Shown here piece by piece: positions 36,000-46,554 of a stretch of DNA of 64,000 nucleotides. Within the stretch, counting starts at the first letter, position 1, and the number at the start of each line of letters is the position of its first letter. This DNA is from Echiichthys vipera (Eukaryota; Chordata; Actinopteri; Perciformes; Trachinidae). The position numbers were made by a program, and so were the translations under genes. The notes under the pieces are model-generated. The model was not told the origin of the DNA, ran no database searches, and saw nothing but the letters and a program-made list of their open reading frames with translations. Location: NCBI GenBank assembly GCA_963691815.1, contig OY829657.1:19857853-19921852 (forward strand), written 5' to 3'.

Positions 36000-36584
36000 G
36001 GGCGCACTCACACTGTCCGTCCGTACCGTGCCCCGTGATTTAGGGTACTTGTCCCCCCCTCCCTCTCCCCCGCGGCCCAGGCCCGTTTGTAATCACACTA
36101 CCTGGGCCTCGGCGAATGCTTCTTGCTGCCTATACGTCATCACGCCGTAACACGTCACATGCATTGATTGACCTCACCGCGATGCTTCTCTTTGTTTACA
36201 AGTTTTTCCATAGACCTCAGAGTTTTTGTGTGCCTTGTCCAACTGTTTTTGAATATTTCCATCTGACCAAATCTGCAGTAAACACTCCACCTCCGCATCA
36301 CACCGACGTGAACCTTTCGCCGCCATTGTTTTAAATGTCTGCGCATTGTCCGTCCTTTTTTCTATGTCCGAACAGACACACATAAAATGACGTCAGAACT
36401 GCTGTAGGCCTCTTGCTCGTGCTCGTACACGTGCGCACACTCATGCTCGTGCTTTACAAACGTGCTTTACAAAAGCCCACCTCTCCCAAATGGGTCGTGG
36501 CCGTTCTCACACTGGTCAGACGAACTAGACTTTAGCCGTGAAACCGGCTTGGGCCCGGTGCGGATGGACAGTGTGAGTGCGCCC
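36000..36584 (-). mobile_element. PIF/Harbinger-like element copy D with the best-kept Myb/SANT-like frame
   Basis: This 585-bp copy has a 19-bp perfect inverted terminal repeat (GGGCGCACTCACACTGTCC at the left, its complement at the right). It is flanked by TAA and TTA. On the - strand an ATG at 36326 opens a 50-codon frame ending at 36174: MAAKGSRRCDAEVECLLQIW, then SDGNIQKQLDKAHKNSEVYG. This matches the pattern EV..LL.IW.d..iq..L....kN..vy of the Myb/SANT-like domain of Harbinger second proteins. It stops soon after, so the protein is truncated. No DDE nuclease is present, so the element is non-autonomous. Confidence 0.8.
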
Positions 36585-36587
36585 TTA

Positions 36588-37479
36588 AATCCTGAAGCCA
36601 GATCATTGGGCCGAACCATGTGCTGCAATGTTATGGGGGGCACTATGTATGTTCCCTCGTGTTTGTTCAGTTAACACCCTGTTTAGTTGTTGTTACTTTG
36701 AGGAAAGTTATGTTACGGGGACCTCTTTTACAGGCCTAGTTTTTAAGTTCTTGGTTTACAAAATTCACAAGTGCTGTGGGTCCAAGCAAATTAATTACAA
36801 ATCCTGACGTCAATCTTTTTTTTTTTTTAAGTCTTCCCAAGCAACGCAAGACCTGCATCTCTCAGTTTGATTTAATTTGAAGAAAGAATTTTAAATATAT
36901 TTTACTGGTCAGACATACTACTTTAAAGTCAAAATGGAGAACATCTAACATAGGACTGGGCAATAACTCGATATGATCATTTATCATTTAAATGGAATTG
37001 TATCATGATCAAATCATATATCGTGTTGCACAATTATGTCATCTAAACTGATAATAACAAGCACATACTAACTCAAAATCTGATGTCAGTTTATGTTTAG
37101 CACTGAAGTTCTTAATAAGACAAGACTCAGTGCTCTTCATTTGTTACATACTCCATAAGATTTTCATCTATTTCATTTTCTTTTGAGTTACTATCTATAA
37201 AAGTGAGTTAAAACAATTGTTATTGATCATATGACCCACTAATGAAAACACTTCTTCTTGCCTTTTTTGCCCAGTAATCCAATGTGTCTGTGGCGACATT
37301 TGCACTAGATGTAAATAAGCAGCCATGTTAGTGAGGCTGCTGACAGCGCCCAGCTCAATGGTTATGCTGCGTTCACTTGTAATCGGAAATTCCAACTGCT
37401 ATATCGAAAATAATCTACGTCTATGAACATATCACTTATGTTTGAAACGTATGAGTGACAAATGTGTTCTTTGCACATT

Positions 37480-37542
<63 letters not shown>

Positions 37543-39289
37543 TGTTTTATATTTCTGTTGTTGTTTGTATAGCTGGGGTTTGAAACGAAAACAATTTCCC
37601 CCTGAGATTATTAAAGTATTTCTGATTGTGATCTGATTGTGATCTGACAAACCCGAGGTTAACAATCTTTCTCTATAGAGAAAACATGTTTCTTGGTCTG
37701 ATCAAACCAGAAACCTCCCTTTGAAATCTGACAACCTTAATGTATAAACCTCATGAGAATGATTGAGACGTCCCACATCAGAGAGCAAAGCCTGGATGGT
37801 GCGATGCGGGAGGAGGGGTAAAAGTTAAAACACATCTTTCCTTCTTGACTCAGTTTAGGGGAATGTACGGAGCGTGGGCGGTTTGTTAAGAGGGCGAGAG
37901 GGGGGTGCAGATTGTGAACCCCTGAGGGTGAAGCCCACTGTGGGAAGCTCAGCCTACTGAATGGATGGAGACCATTCTCTGGGTGGTGTATGCATGCCTC
38001 GCATACCACGGCTGTGACATGTTTGTGCCAGTGTGTGTACAGAAAGGCGAAAAGAGAGAGAGACATATGGAGCTATAAAGGGATGCCCCAAGAGAATACG
38101 GGACTTTAATAATAAGAGGAAATCATAAATTCCACTTAATGAAGTCCCATAATGCTGACACTCAAACAGAGCGCCATATTGTTAACATGGGTTCATCTGC
38201 GGGATAAATGAGGGCCTTGTTGATGGGAAAGAAGGGATAATTTGGTTAAGGTTGCCACATTTATAAGTAACGGCTTAAAAACCAGCAGCTGGCACATATA
38301 AATGAATGTATGAGTCTGTTTCAAAGACTGTAGAAGCAGTCCACTGGCTTTCATAACTCATTTTAATACACATGACCCCTGACCTCACAAGAGGAACCCA
38401 TCAGCTTCGGGGATCCCAAAATACTGCATCGTCATTGCTGCGATCGTGGGATTCGCTCGTCCGGCCAAGAGACCTCATTACTGGCTGACAGGCTGATTCA
38501 CTGTCTCCCTGTCTGAGTCGGTGACAAAGCAGCCCCAGTGCCATCGCAAGGTCTCCGCCGAGTGCAAAGCCTCGCCGCGTGTTATGTAACCACTTTACTC
38601 TTGGAGAGCCGGGGCCTGTCACTCAAAATCTGAGGCCCATTAATGAATTCTTCAGCGCTCGTTCAAAATCGTGCAGAAAAAAACCCTCCTCATCAGGGGG
38701 TTTAAGTCACTGAAACTGTGAGATAGATCATGTTAAACCTGGAAAGAAGTCAATGTTATCTTCATAAAAAGGGAATGGGAGTCTGGAAATCATGAGCTTG
38801 AAGTAAACACTGCACTGGCCCCTAGTCTTTCTGACACTTTATGGCTAAAAAATGTTTATTTGCAACACTTTATCACAGGTCCATGTGACTATACATATCT
38901 ATAGTTAGCACTTAAAAAAAACTGATGTTCCCTTCCCTGATTTGCATAGTCATAGTCAACTGAAGAGGAGACGAAGACCGTTTTATTTCCCTTATGGACT
39001 CCAAAAAAGTAGGTTGGGAATCCCTGGTCTGTGCATTTCTATAATTATTTATAACACTTGATGGGGGCTATTGTTTGTCCATCGAATTAACACTCTTTTA
39101 CAACATTATATACTGCTTTACGATTATGATACTTTGTTAGAATAAAGTTGTGTTTGACCTGTATGATCTCAGTTTCTTGCAACAAGCGAACAAAGTTTAA
39201 AAAGTTAAAAATCTTCCAGACATGGGAAACAGTGGGGGAAAGTCCTGCCGATCATCCAGTTGAGCGGCAGACTGTTGCAGTGACAGCGG
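36588..39289. other. Upstream flank of marcksl1
   Basis: This contains a likely dispersed repeat starting cataggactgggcaataact (about 36948), the AT array at 37484, and from 38,590 to 38,660 a stretch (ggcccattaatgaattcttc) that could be regulatory. No coding exon is seen. Any distal promoter or enhancer of marcksl1 would lie here, but none can be demonstrated. Confidence 0.45.
37484..37541. repeat. (AT)n microsatellite, 58 bp
   Basis: An uninterrupted AT run. Confidence 0.98.
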
Positions 39290-39618
39290 GCTGAGGGAGG
39301 CCCGCCCCCCGGCTGCAGATTGGACAATTCCCCGGCTGCCACGCCCACTCGGGTCGATTTTGAGGCGCGGTTGAAATACTCACAGCCTCATCACCGACAT
39401 CCTTTAATTTGAGCTCAGCCGCCGTGGGGTCCGCACTCACTGAACGAGGGATCTTTTCTCGTTTTTCCAAACCTACTACAGGGAGAGAAGGAGATCGGAC
39501 TTTTTTTAAACCTCTTTTGGCAAGATCTTAGCCATCCCAGAGCTGGATTTTTAAATCTCAAAAAACTCCTCGAGGTTTTTCTTTTTCGATTTTTTTGCTC
39601 AGAACACACAAGAAAAAA
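39290..39618 (+). promoter_or_regulatory. marcksl1: marcksl1 putative promoter and 5'UTR
   Basis: The DNA just upstream of the marcksl1 ATG becomes GC-rich. It has a C-rich Sp/KLF-type box at 39301-39310, an inverted CCAAT (attgg) at 39319-39323 and a CACGCCC box near 39340. I see no strong TATA box. The transcription start is probably somewhere in 39360-39450, so the 5'UTR would be roughly 170-260 nt. Limits are inferred from base composition only. Confidence 0.5.
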
Positions 39619-39708
39619 ATGGGAGCCCAGTTGTCCAAGGGTGGAGTAGCTGTTGAGGGCAAAGCCGCCGCTGCCGCCGACCCTGCTGCTGCCAAGGCCA
39701 ACGGCCAG
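39619..39708 (+). CDS. marcksl1: marcksl1 coding exon 1 (MARCKS-like protein 1, N-terminus)
   Basis: This exon encodes residues 1-30 of a MARCKS-family protein. It begins MGAQLSKGG, which fits the N-myristoylation consensus (Gly2, Ser6, Lys7); the family uses this lipid to dock on the inner plasma membrane. The ATG has A at -3 and G at +4, and no in-frame ATG precedes it in the leader. The exon ends ...AKANGQ and is followed by a consensus donor (gtgagt) at 39709. Joining it in phase 0 to the exon at 40965 gives NGQ|ENGHVKTNGD. That is the conserved MH2 segment, which in MARCKS genes spans the single intron. The ala/glu-rich composition is typical of the family. The total length (208 aa) and the ENGHVKTNGD and GDAIEPAP motifs favour MARCKSL1 over the longer MARCKS. 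I cannot tell from sequence alone which teleost duplicate (a or b) this is. Confidence 0.95.
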
Positions 39709-40964
39709 GTGAGTAAAGAGGCCGGACATGCCCGAGCATCCGCGGGGAGCCACATGGCACCCAACGCCCACTGGCACCGGTGCCACGGCGGGGCTCAGGG
39801 CTGCGATGGGGAGTCTAGCTGTTGCTCTTCCACACTCGTGCACTGATGTCAGATCAGTCCCTCTGTAAGCCACATGGCCATGGAGCAACACGAGTTTGAA
39901 TGAAATTAACAGGTTGTCTAAATCCAGGGGACCTCCAGCAGAGCAGCCGTCGAGCGGCCATGCTCGTCCCCGCTCGGCGCGCATCAGATCTGCCTTTTTG
40001 TTAATCCCCGTCCGGTGGTCCCAGAGGGGGCTTTTTTACCCGATATTTGTTCGCAGGGACGACGGATTTGGGTCGAAATGTGTGTTTGGACCGTGTTCTC
40101 TCTCATGAGTTGGCTGTAGTCGGGGAAAGTATCGCTCTCACGTCGAACAAAAGACACGAAAGGAAACGGTGAAAAGGATGCAAATGCGCTCTGCTGGAGG
40201 CGCATTTTGCGGAGTTGCAAACAAAAGCGCGAACAGGCGCCAATTCAAGCCCCCGCCGGTACAACTGTTCCGCGTTTAGTTTCGTGTAGTTCGACTAGAT
40301 TCAACACGGACGCGGATAAAGTGACAGATTAGTGATTATTGCAGATTGTTGGGAGTTGAAGGAGGCGCTTGCTCGAGTCTGACCCCAGATCAGAAGATGC
40401 ATTATGTGACACAATATGATGATCCCGGGTCGTTGGAGTTGACCCCCTCTCCCTCATTAAGGGTGCAGTCGATTAATTGAATGTGACATCGGCCTTATCA
40501 GTGTCCTGGCTGGTGTGTGCCGGCTGTATTGTGGCCACCATTGAGCTCGAGCAGAGAGCAGCGGTGGATGTGAGCCGCAGCTCTTGGATGAGAGCAGAAA
40601 GCAGGTTTGGTGGGGATTCCTTTGTTCCCCAACTTGCTGTCTGTGTTGACGTTTAGATGCAGCACTACTGCCCCCCTGTGTCTGCTTGGAGTCATGCAAA
40701 CAGCTGTTGAACCCTCCTGAACCTCTGTCAGGGCAAGCAGCTTTCCTCAAGTATAACATGGATTAACTATTGGAGTAAATGGGGCTAATGCTAATCTGTC
40801 ATATGCCAGAGCTCTTTAGATTTATTTGGGATGTTGTACACATTTCATCTACAGTTTATCCATCTGTGTATTCCACTGATATTCCATTCCAGAGCCATGT
40901 GTTTATTTTGACCCAGTTTGATTATTTTAATCCACGACTAATGAGTTCTTCTTCTTCTTTGCAG
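39709..40964 (+). other. marcksl1: marcksl1 intron 1
   Basis: This 1,256-bp phase-0 intron has GT (39709) and AG (40963-40964) boundaries. The first 600 bp are GC-rich and continue the promoter-type composition, so intronic regulatory DNA is plausible. I see no repeat family or coding remnant in it. Confidence 0.85.
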
Positions 40965-41501
40965 GAGAACGGCCACGTCAAGACTAACGGCGATGTGTCA
41001 GCCAAGCCCGATGGGGAAGTGGCCGCCGCAGATGGAAACGGAACAGCCGAGCCAGCCAAAGAGGGCGAAAATGGCACCGGGGATGCCATCGAACCCGCCC
41101 CCGCGCCTGAAGGTGAGGCAGCCAAAGCAGAGGGTGAGGCCGCCAAGGAGGGCAAGAAGAAGAAGAAGTTCTCCCTGAAGAACTCCTTCAAGTTCAAGGG
41201 CATCTCACTGAAAAAGACCAAGAAGGGCAGCGAGGAGGGCAAGGAGGAGGCCGCCTCCCCCACGGCCGAGGACAAGCCCGAGGAGAACGGCCACGCAGCC
41301 AAGGAAACCAAAGAGGAGACGCCGGCCGCTGAGGCCAAAGAGGACGAACCCGCTGCTGCTGCTGCTGCACCCGAGGGAGAGACCAAAGCGGCGGAGGAGG
41401 CCCCACCCACAGAGGCTGCCCCAGCCGAGGAGGCCGCTGCCGCCGCCCCTGCTGAGGACACGACACCTGCAGCCTCTGAGGGCGAGGCCATGGCAGAGTG
41501 A
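40965..41501 (+). CDS. marcksl1: marcksl1 coding exon 2 (effector domain and C-terminus)
   Basis: This exon encodes residues 31-208, ends at TGA, and is preceded by a pyrimidine-rich acceptor (cttcttctttgcag). MH2 continues at residues 31-40. GDAIEPAP lies at 69-76. The basic effector domain is at about 94-117: five lysines, then FSLKNSFKFKGISLKK. In this family that patch binds acidic phospholipids, calmodulin and F-actin and is released by PKC phosphorylation. Candidate PKC serines are 100, 104 and 111. Compared with human MARCKS, the third serine position is Lys (FKG instead of LSG) and several Phe are Leu or Ile. The tail (118-208) is an acidic Ala/Glu/Pro-rich disordered region typical of MARCKS proteins. 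The exon is far more GC-rich than its surroundings, as usual for the family. The long ala-rich open frame on the opposite strand is a compositional shadow. Confidence 0.95.
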   Translation, partial: ENGHVKTNGDVSAKPDGEVAAADGNGTAEPAKEGENGTGDAIEPAPAPEGEAAKAEGEAAKEGKKKKKFSLKNSFKFKGISLKKTKKGSEEGKEEAASPTAEDKPEENGHAAKETKEETPAAEAKEDEPAAAAAAPEGETKAAEEAPPTEAAPAEEAAAAAPAEDTTPAASEGEAMAE

Positions 41502-42365
41502 CTGCGCCCACCCCCCACCCGCCACGGCACCTGAACTGATTTTCCAAGATTAAAGTATATAAATATATATATGAGAGACTCGTGCCACATTCTTAAAGTT
41601 ATAAACAAAACTAGGAAAGAAGAAAAAGGATATATCACGTTTGCTGATTCAACCACCAGTTCACTGCCTTTTTATTAGTTCTACGACAGACGGAAACTCA
41701 CCGGGCCCTCTCATGACGAAAGTGTCGGCGTGCGTGTCGCCCCCTCATGGCGCACACAGGAACTGGCGTGTGGCGAAGGTAATGGATTGGATGTGGAGCG
41801 AATCAGGAATACTGACTTATTTTCCCAATTCATGGAGAAGCATCCTTTTTTAACAGCGTGGCAGCCCTATAACATTTTATTTTTCTTTCTCATCATTTTT
41901 GGGATCTAAAAATGGCCACCGCTGCAGAGCGGGGCAGACCATCTCCTTCACACCAAATGACTGTTATACGGACACATAAACCTTTTCAAAAAGATCTTAT
42001 TCATTTTTAGAATTCTACATTCCTATGTTTTACCCCCAAATTTCAAGTATTTTGTCATGTATAGAAAAGTGAAAATCGAGGAGGGGAGGTGGAAAAGAGC
42101 AATGTCTTTGTTTGTGCATTTAGATTCTTTTTCTGGCTAAAACCACATTCAAGTTTCTTGAGTATTGCAGTGTTCACATTTCAGAGTTTATGACCATGCA
42201 GGGGTTGGGATTGTGTACAAAAATGTGAGCTTTTTATCTGCAAACTGTCTCTGTAAATATGTTTTGGCCGATATTTTTTGGTTCTCTTTATTTTGCTATC
42301 GTTTGAAGATGTTAATGGTTTTATTGTAACTTTTAATAAGGGTAAATAAATGTTCGATCCCCTCT
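41502..42365 (+). other. marcksl1: marcksl1 3'UTR
   Basis: The AT-rich region after the stop runs to a canonical AATAAA at 42345-42350, which is followed by a T/GT-rich stretch (cctctgtctgtgtctc) suitable for cleavage and polyadenylation. This gives a 3'UTR of about 860 nt. Several AU-rich segments (for example around 42240-42300) are compatible with post-transcriptional control, but no specific element is proven. Confidence 0.7.
42345..42350 (+). terminator. marcksl1 polyadenylation signal AATAAA
   Basis: This is an exact AATAAA hexamer about 840 nt after the marcksl1 stop codon, followed by a GT-rich downstream element. It is the best polyA signal before the intergenic repeats begin. Confidence 0.7.
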
Positions 42366-42460
42366 GTCTGTGTCTCGCCTTGTGATTCTACACCTCAGGA
42401 AGCTGACACTGTTTTCTAAACTAGTCTACAGCATGCATACACAAAACACATCAGTTATAA

Positions 42461-42600
42461 TCAATACAGTTTCATTTATAGAGCCAAATCATCCAAATCT
42501 CAAGGCACTTTACATATAGAGGTCAGACCACTCTATGACTGAATAAGGATCTACAGAGACCCAATAATAAGACCCTTTAATAATAACACCAATAATTTAA
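42461..42600. repeat. Dispersed teleost repeat (TTTATTTATAG...GGCACTTTAC type), copy 1
   Basis: The phrases cagtttcatttatagagcca, then ctcaaggcactttacatata and aggtcagacc match a repeat also present at 44266-44348. It lies about 95 bp beyond the marcksl1 polyA site. Confidence 0.5.
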
Positions 42601-43404
42601 TATACATATGCAGTATTTATCCAGAAGTCTTGTGCGGCCAGTGGCATCGAATACCTTTGAAAATGAATTAAAGAGCATACTGTCTCATTTGAAATTTCAT
42701 TCAAATGAACCATGATTTAGATGAATAAGGTATAAACAAGCTTTATATCTTTCAGCCTACATATTAAAATGGCAGAAGATATTAAAACAGTATTATTCAT
42801 GAGCTCCAATAGGCACAGATAAGGTGCTAAAATACAACGAACGTTAGTAAACATGAGGCTGAGTCGTTCTTGATTCATGCTCGTTCTAAGGTCACATCTT
42901 ACACCAATGTTGATGTTAGTATGAGTATTTATTATAAAGTCTTTCATTACAATAGGAGCATATTTCCACATTGCCTTCCGCGACACATATTACTTGTGTA
43001 TGTGATAAGCCTTTCAATCCAATCAGTGGCTTGTGTGTGGAGCGTTAAGTGTCATAATAGGATTTCTTATGTAATTATTAATTCATTATGTTAACATATT
43101 TGACATGTGGTCATCGGATGCCAGAGTTAGACTCAGTTAAATTGTCAATTCATTATCAGATGCTTAAACTAGCTCCTTTTATGAGCTGGTCTCTGGCTCC
43201 CTCTAGTGGACAGAAGTGTGTACCGTACCTGGATGTGCACACTGTGGTTTATAGTAGACACCTTAATCACACGCCGTTCGTGTTTGGCGAGGTTAGCCAC
43301 GGTGTAAACTAGTTTTATCGTGTTATCTTTGGCAGTGGTACTGTGTTTTAACGAGGCGTCGAAGTAGGTTTGGCAAACATGTGTCTGTGCAACACATTAA
43401 GGTA

Positions 43405-43445
43405 AGTTTCGCGTGGAGGCGTGGGATCGAGTCCCACTTCTGACA
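43405..43445 (+). pseudogene. tRNA-Leu-like 3' half (fragment 1)
   Basis: The sequence gcgtggaggcgtgggatcga followed by gtcccacttctgaca matches the variable arm, T-arm and acceptor 3' strand of vertebrate tRNA-Leu (family knowledge: ...GGAGGCGTGGGTTCGAATCCCACTTCTGACA). The B-box is altered (GGATCGAGTCC). The matching 5' half (GTCAGGATGGCCGAG type) and a Pol III T-run are not seen nearby. It is therefore a tRNA-derived fragment rather than a functional gene. Confidence 0.6.
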
Positions 43446-43950
43446 ATAATAAATATATTTCTGTTATGCTCATGATTATTACCGTAACAGCTAAATTAAC
43501 CTGATTTCCATTTTAAATATGTATTCTTGCAGTGTGTGGTGGGAATTGACATGGATTAGAAAGCTATACCTAGTTGTATACCTGATAAGCTAATTTTTTA
43601 ATATATGCCTTATATGAAGCATAGTACATACCTCAGCAGTTTTTTCAGTGTAACATAAACCAGATGAATAATCGGGCTTCATTGCATAGCAGATATTATA
43701 TTGACGCGTTCATGAACTATTAGGCATTTGTCACGTTTCAAAGGAATAGAAAGGCCACAGAGTTCACAATACCTTTCGGATCGTTCAGCTGTTTAACTGC
43801 AACAGTACTGCCATCTACACTTCGGAGAGCCGTGGGCTACAACTCAAAATGTGTTGCGCGTCCACATCAGCGTGTACGGTAAAAGCTCCAGTTGATGATG
43901 CATTCAAGTTATCTCGTTAATTCTGAAATTTATATTTTTAAAACGGTAAC

Positions 43951-43961
43951 TTTTTTCTTCT

Positions 43962-44057
<96 letters not shown>

Positions 44058-44093
44058 TATTATTATTATTATTATTACTATTATTATTATTAC

Positions 44094-44129
<36 letters not shown>

Positions 44130-44144
44130 TATTATTATTATTAT
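43951..44144. repeat. (CTT)n-(ATT)n compound triplet array, ~194 bp
   Basis: About 45 bp of CTT repeats pass directly into about 148 bp of ATT/TAT repeats with five ACT interruptions. The poly-Leu and poly-Asn open frames here are repeat artefacts. Confidence 0.98.
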
Positions 44145-44265
44145 GTTGCTTTGTTGAAATGCATACCCCTGTCATTACTTTCTTATTCTTTCAATGCATC
44201 ATTTGTAATTGTAATCATATGCTAAAACTATGACAATATCCCAATAATTCCATTAAAAACGTATG

Positions 44266-44348
44266 CATTCAATTCAATTTTATTTATAGTGCTAAATCAT
44301 AACAAACGTTATCTCAGGACACTTTACAGAGTAGGTAAAGACCTTGAG
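44266..44348. repeat. Dispersed teleost repeat (TTTATTTATAG...GACACTTTAC type), copy 2
   Basis: The phrases attcaattcaattttattt, atagtgctaaatcataac, then ctcaggacactttacagag and taggtaaagacc are homologous to 42461-42600. The fold-back element at 44349 begins exactly where this copy stops, suggesting insertion into it. Confidence 0.5.
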
Positions 44349-44789
44349 TTATCAGTGAATTTTACAATATTCTTGTTCAAAATGTACCTCTGTGATGATT
44401 TTCATGTTGTTTTACAGTACAATCTCTAACAATAAGGTGCTAAAGTCATACCTCATATGGACATATTGATTGTTACAGATGTCTCCAGGTACATCTGTGA
44501 TGATTTTTGTGTCGTTTGTCGTATTGTTAAACATGCTTATTTCAAATAAAAAAATACACTCTGCTGTGACACAACTTGTAACTAATCAGGAGTTTGCTGA
44601 CAATTTGATTTAATATTGAAATAGGTTTCTTAAAATAAGCATCTATAGTAATCCATGGGTGCATGAGGTAGGCCTATGACCTAAGCACATTATTATTTAA
44701 GAAAACATGTTTCAGTAAAGCAACTTGAAAACCATCACAGAGGTATCTGGGTGCCTGTTGAACAAGAATATTGTGGAATTTGCTGATAA
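44349..44789. mobile_element. Fold-back/MITE element with long inverted repeats
   Basis: The left arm (ttatcagtgaattttacaat, then attcttgttcaaaatgtacc and tctgtgatgattttca) recurs inverted at 44728-44789 as complements of cttatcagcaaattccac and aatattcttgttcaacag and cctctgtgatggttttc. Each arm is about 60 bp in a 440-bp element. A second direct copy of the gtacatctgtgatgatttt motif lies near 44490. No coding capacity is seen. Confidence 0.65.
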
Positions 44790-45194
44790 GTTTGATAAAA
44801 GCTATCGATTTTTTTCTGTAGAAATCCCTGGTATGTTGTCATGGTTTTAGCATATGATCATTACAAATGCTGCATTGAAAGACTGATAGATTAATGACAG
44901 CGGTATGTATTTGAACCATAGATAGTCTATATCGTGGATATCGATTCGTAGCCATTCGAATATAGATTTCAGAAATAACGAGGTGACCTGAATGCATCAT
45001 GAAGTCCCCGTCAGTGCCTTTTACCGTTTACTCTGACGTGGACGCGCAACAGATTGTAGCTAGCTAGCTGGAGATTGCGGATGATGATTGGTCGCAGAAT
45101 GCTGAAGGCGCGAATATGATTGGTCGAGATTCTTCAGCGTTCCAGAATGTTGAACATAAGTTCTGACGTTCTCTTACATCCATGTGTCGAACTT

Positions 45195-45237
45195 GCAGTC
45201 TCCAACGGGAACACGGGTTCGACTCCCATTTGTGACA
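45195..45237 (+). pseudogene. tRNA-Leu-like 3' half (fragment 2)
   Basis: The sequence gcagtctccaacgggaacac followed by gggttcgactcccatttgtg and aca aligns with the anticodon-stem 3' strand, variable arm, T-arm and acceptor of tRNA-Leu. A good B-box (GGTTCGACTCC) is kept. A T7 run (45251-45257), the usual Pol III stop, follows 14 bp later. No cloverleaf 5' half can be built from the upstream DNA, so it is scored as a fragment. Confidence 0.55.
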
Positions 45238-46554
45238 ACAACCTTTTCTCTTTTTTTCTACAGTGCATAAATGTTGTGTCGTGGTTTCCATGATCCTGAT
45301 GTTTTATTGTGCTTATGATTAATCACTGTGTGATTGCGTGTTTATAGTTTGTAGAATCAAAAATAGATGTCAATCAGCTAATGCACTAATTGGCTCTCAG
45401 AGTCTTTATGGAAAAGGCTCTCATTTTGCAAATTTGAAGCTGTGTATTTAATATTTCTTTTGCTTAACTGTCAAACTGAAATGACCAGTGATGTCAGACA
45501 AATGTACCATCCATGCAGTTTCTATCAAAACACCAGCAGAGGGCATAGTCTATCCGGCAACAAAATGCTCTCTAAATGCTCTTTCTAGAAGGTGACATGG
45601 CCAAACCGCTCTACTGCCAGAGCCTTTGCTGGGCTCTATTATACTAGTTAAAGCCGTACTATTATTTTAATTATATGGGAGAGTGCAAAGTTTTCAAGAA
45701 TGCAAATACTGTATGTTAGGGTGAAATACAAGAGTTATAAAGTTATATTTCTATTTAGGGAAAGATTGTAACCATCAACCACGGTGTCCTAGGTTTATAT
45801 AATTCTCTTAGTGATACTTTTACTGACAGAGCTTCAAGTAAGAATTTAAACAGAATAATGATGTAATGTCATATGTTTCAAAGGATTTTAGTTTATATGT
45901 AAATAAGTCACCGAAAAGGTCCAGACATTCCATGCCTTCTGCAGTTTATCAAATCTGAAGATTGTGAACGTGCTTGAAATCACCAGTATTATTTATACGT
46001 GAGAGACGTCCCTGTTGAGTCCGTATTGAATCATTCTTGTTTTTAATATGTTTTTGGCCAGATGGAGGCCACCTCTGTTTCATACAATCTCCACATGAAA
46101 GGAAATAGAGAAGACGGTTTGTCCATTTCATGCAATAGTTAATGATACAACCACAAACATTCAGAACTCACAGCACAGCACAGTTTACTTGCTAGTCATT
46201 TTATACAAACAGTAGAAAGAGGGTTCTTTTGTATGTGAAGGAGACAAACTGCATCACATTTGCCAGATAGATGTTGTTACACAGAGACTGATTTTTCAGA
46301 CAGGTATTTGAAAAGAAGAATCACGGAGTGGAATGTTTCAAACATCCCATTAAAAAAGCTTTCACTAACCTGTTGGTGTAAAAACAAAAAAAGAGCCGTT
46401 TCAGTAATCACATATAGTTATAGAAAGATATCTAGGTGATAGGTAAAGTTGAAATAACTTAAAAAAAAACATTCTAATAATCAGGAGGCGTCTAGTGGTA
46501 GGCGTATTTTTTAGTTTGCTATCCTCGACGCTCGACAGAACATTTGGAAGTCCC

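Larger units (their letters stand above)
42601..46554. other. Convergent intergenic region between marcksl1 and gng2
   Basis: This holds the triplet array, two tRNA-Leu-like fragments, the fold-back element and a dispersed repeat copy. The remainder is AT-rich unassigned DNA. No additional gene is supported. Confidence 0.55.

Noticed and set aside
39415..39984. 189-residue frame on the - strand over the marcksl1 promoter and exon 1
   Set aside because: GC-rich DNA lacks stops by chance. No recognisable domain, and it overlaps the exon of a known gene.
40922..41656. 244-residue Ala/Ser-rich frame antisense to marcksl1
   Set aside because: It is the complement of a GC-rich Ala/Glu/Lys coding exon, and the + strand frame is clearly the real gene.
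43331..43375. U4/U5 snRNA-like phrase (tttggcagtggtactg...acgaggcgtcg)
   Set aside because: Similarity is short and patchy, without the Sm site or the conserved stem regions.
43405..43445. Primer-binding site of an LTR retrotransposon complementary to tRNA-Leu
   Set aside because: The fragment extends through the whole T-arm and variable arm and lacks the TGG complementary to CCA. No LTR is seen next to it.
43892..44233. Poly-Leu / poly-Asn frames
   Set aside because: Produced by the CTT/ATT triplet array.
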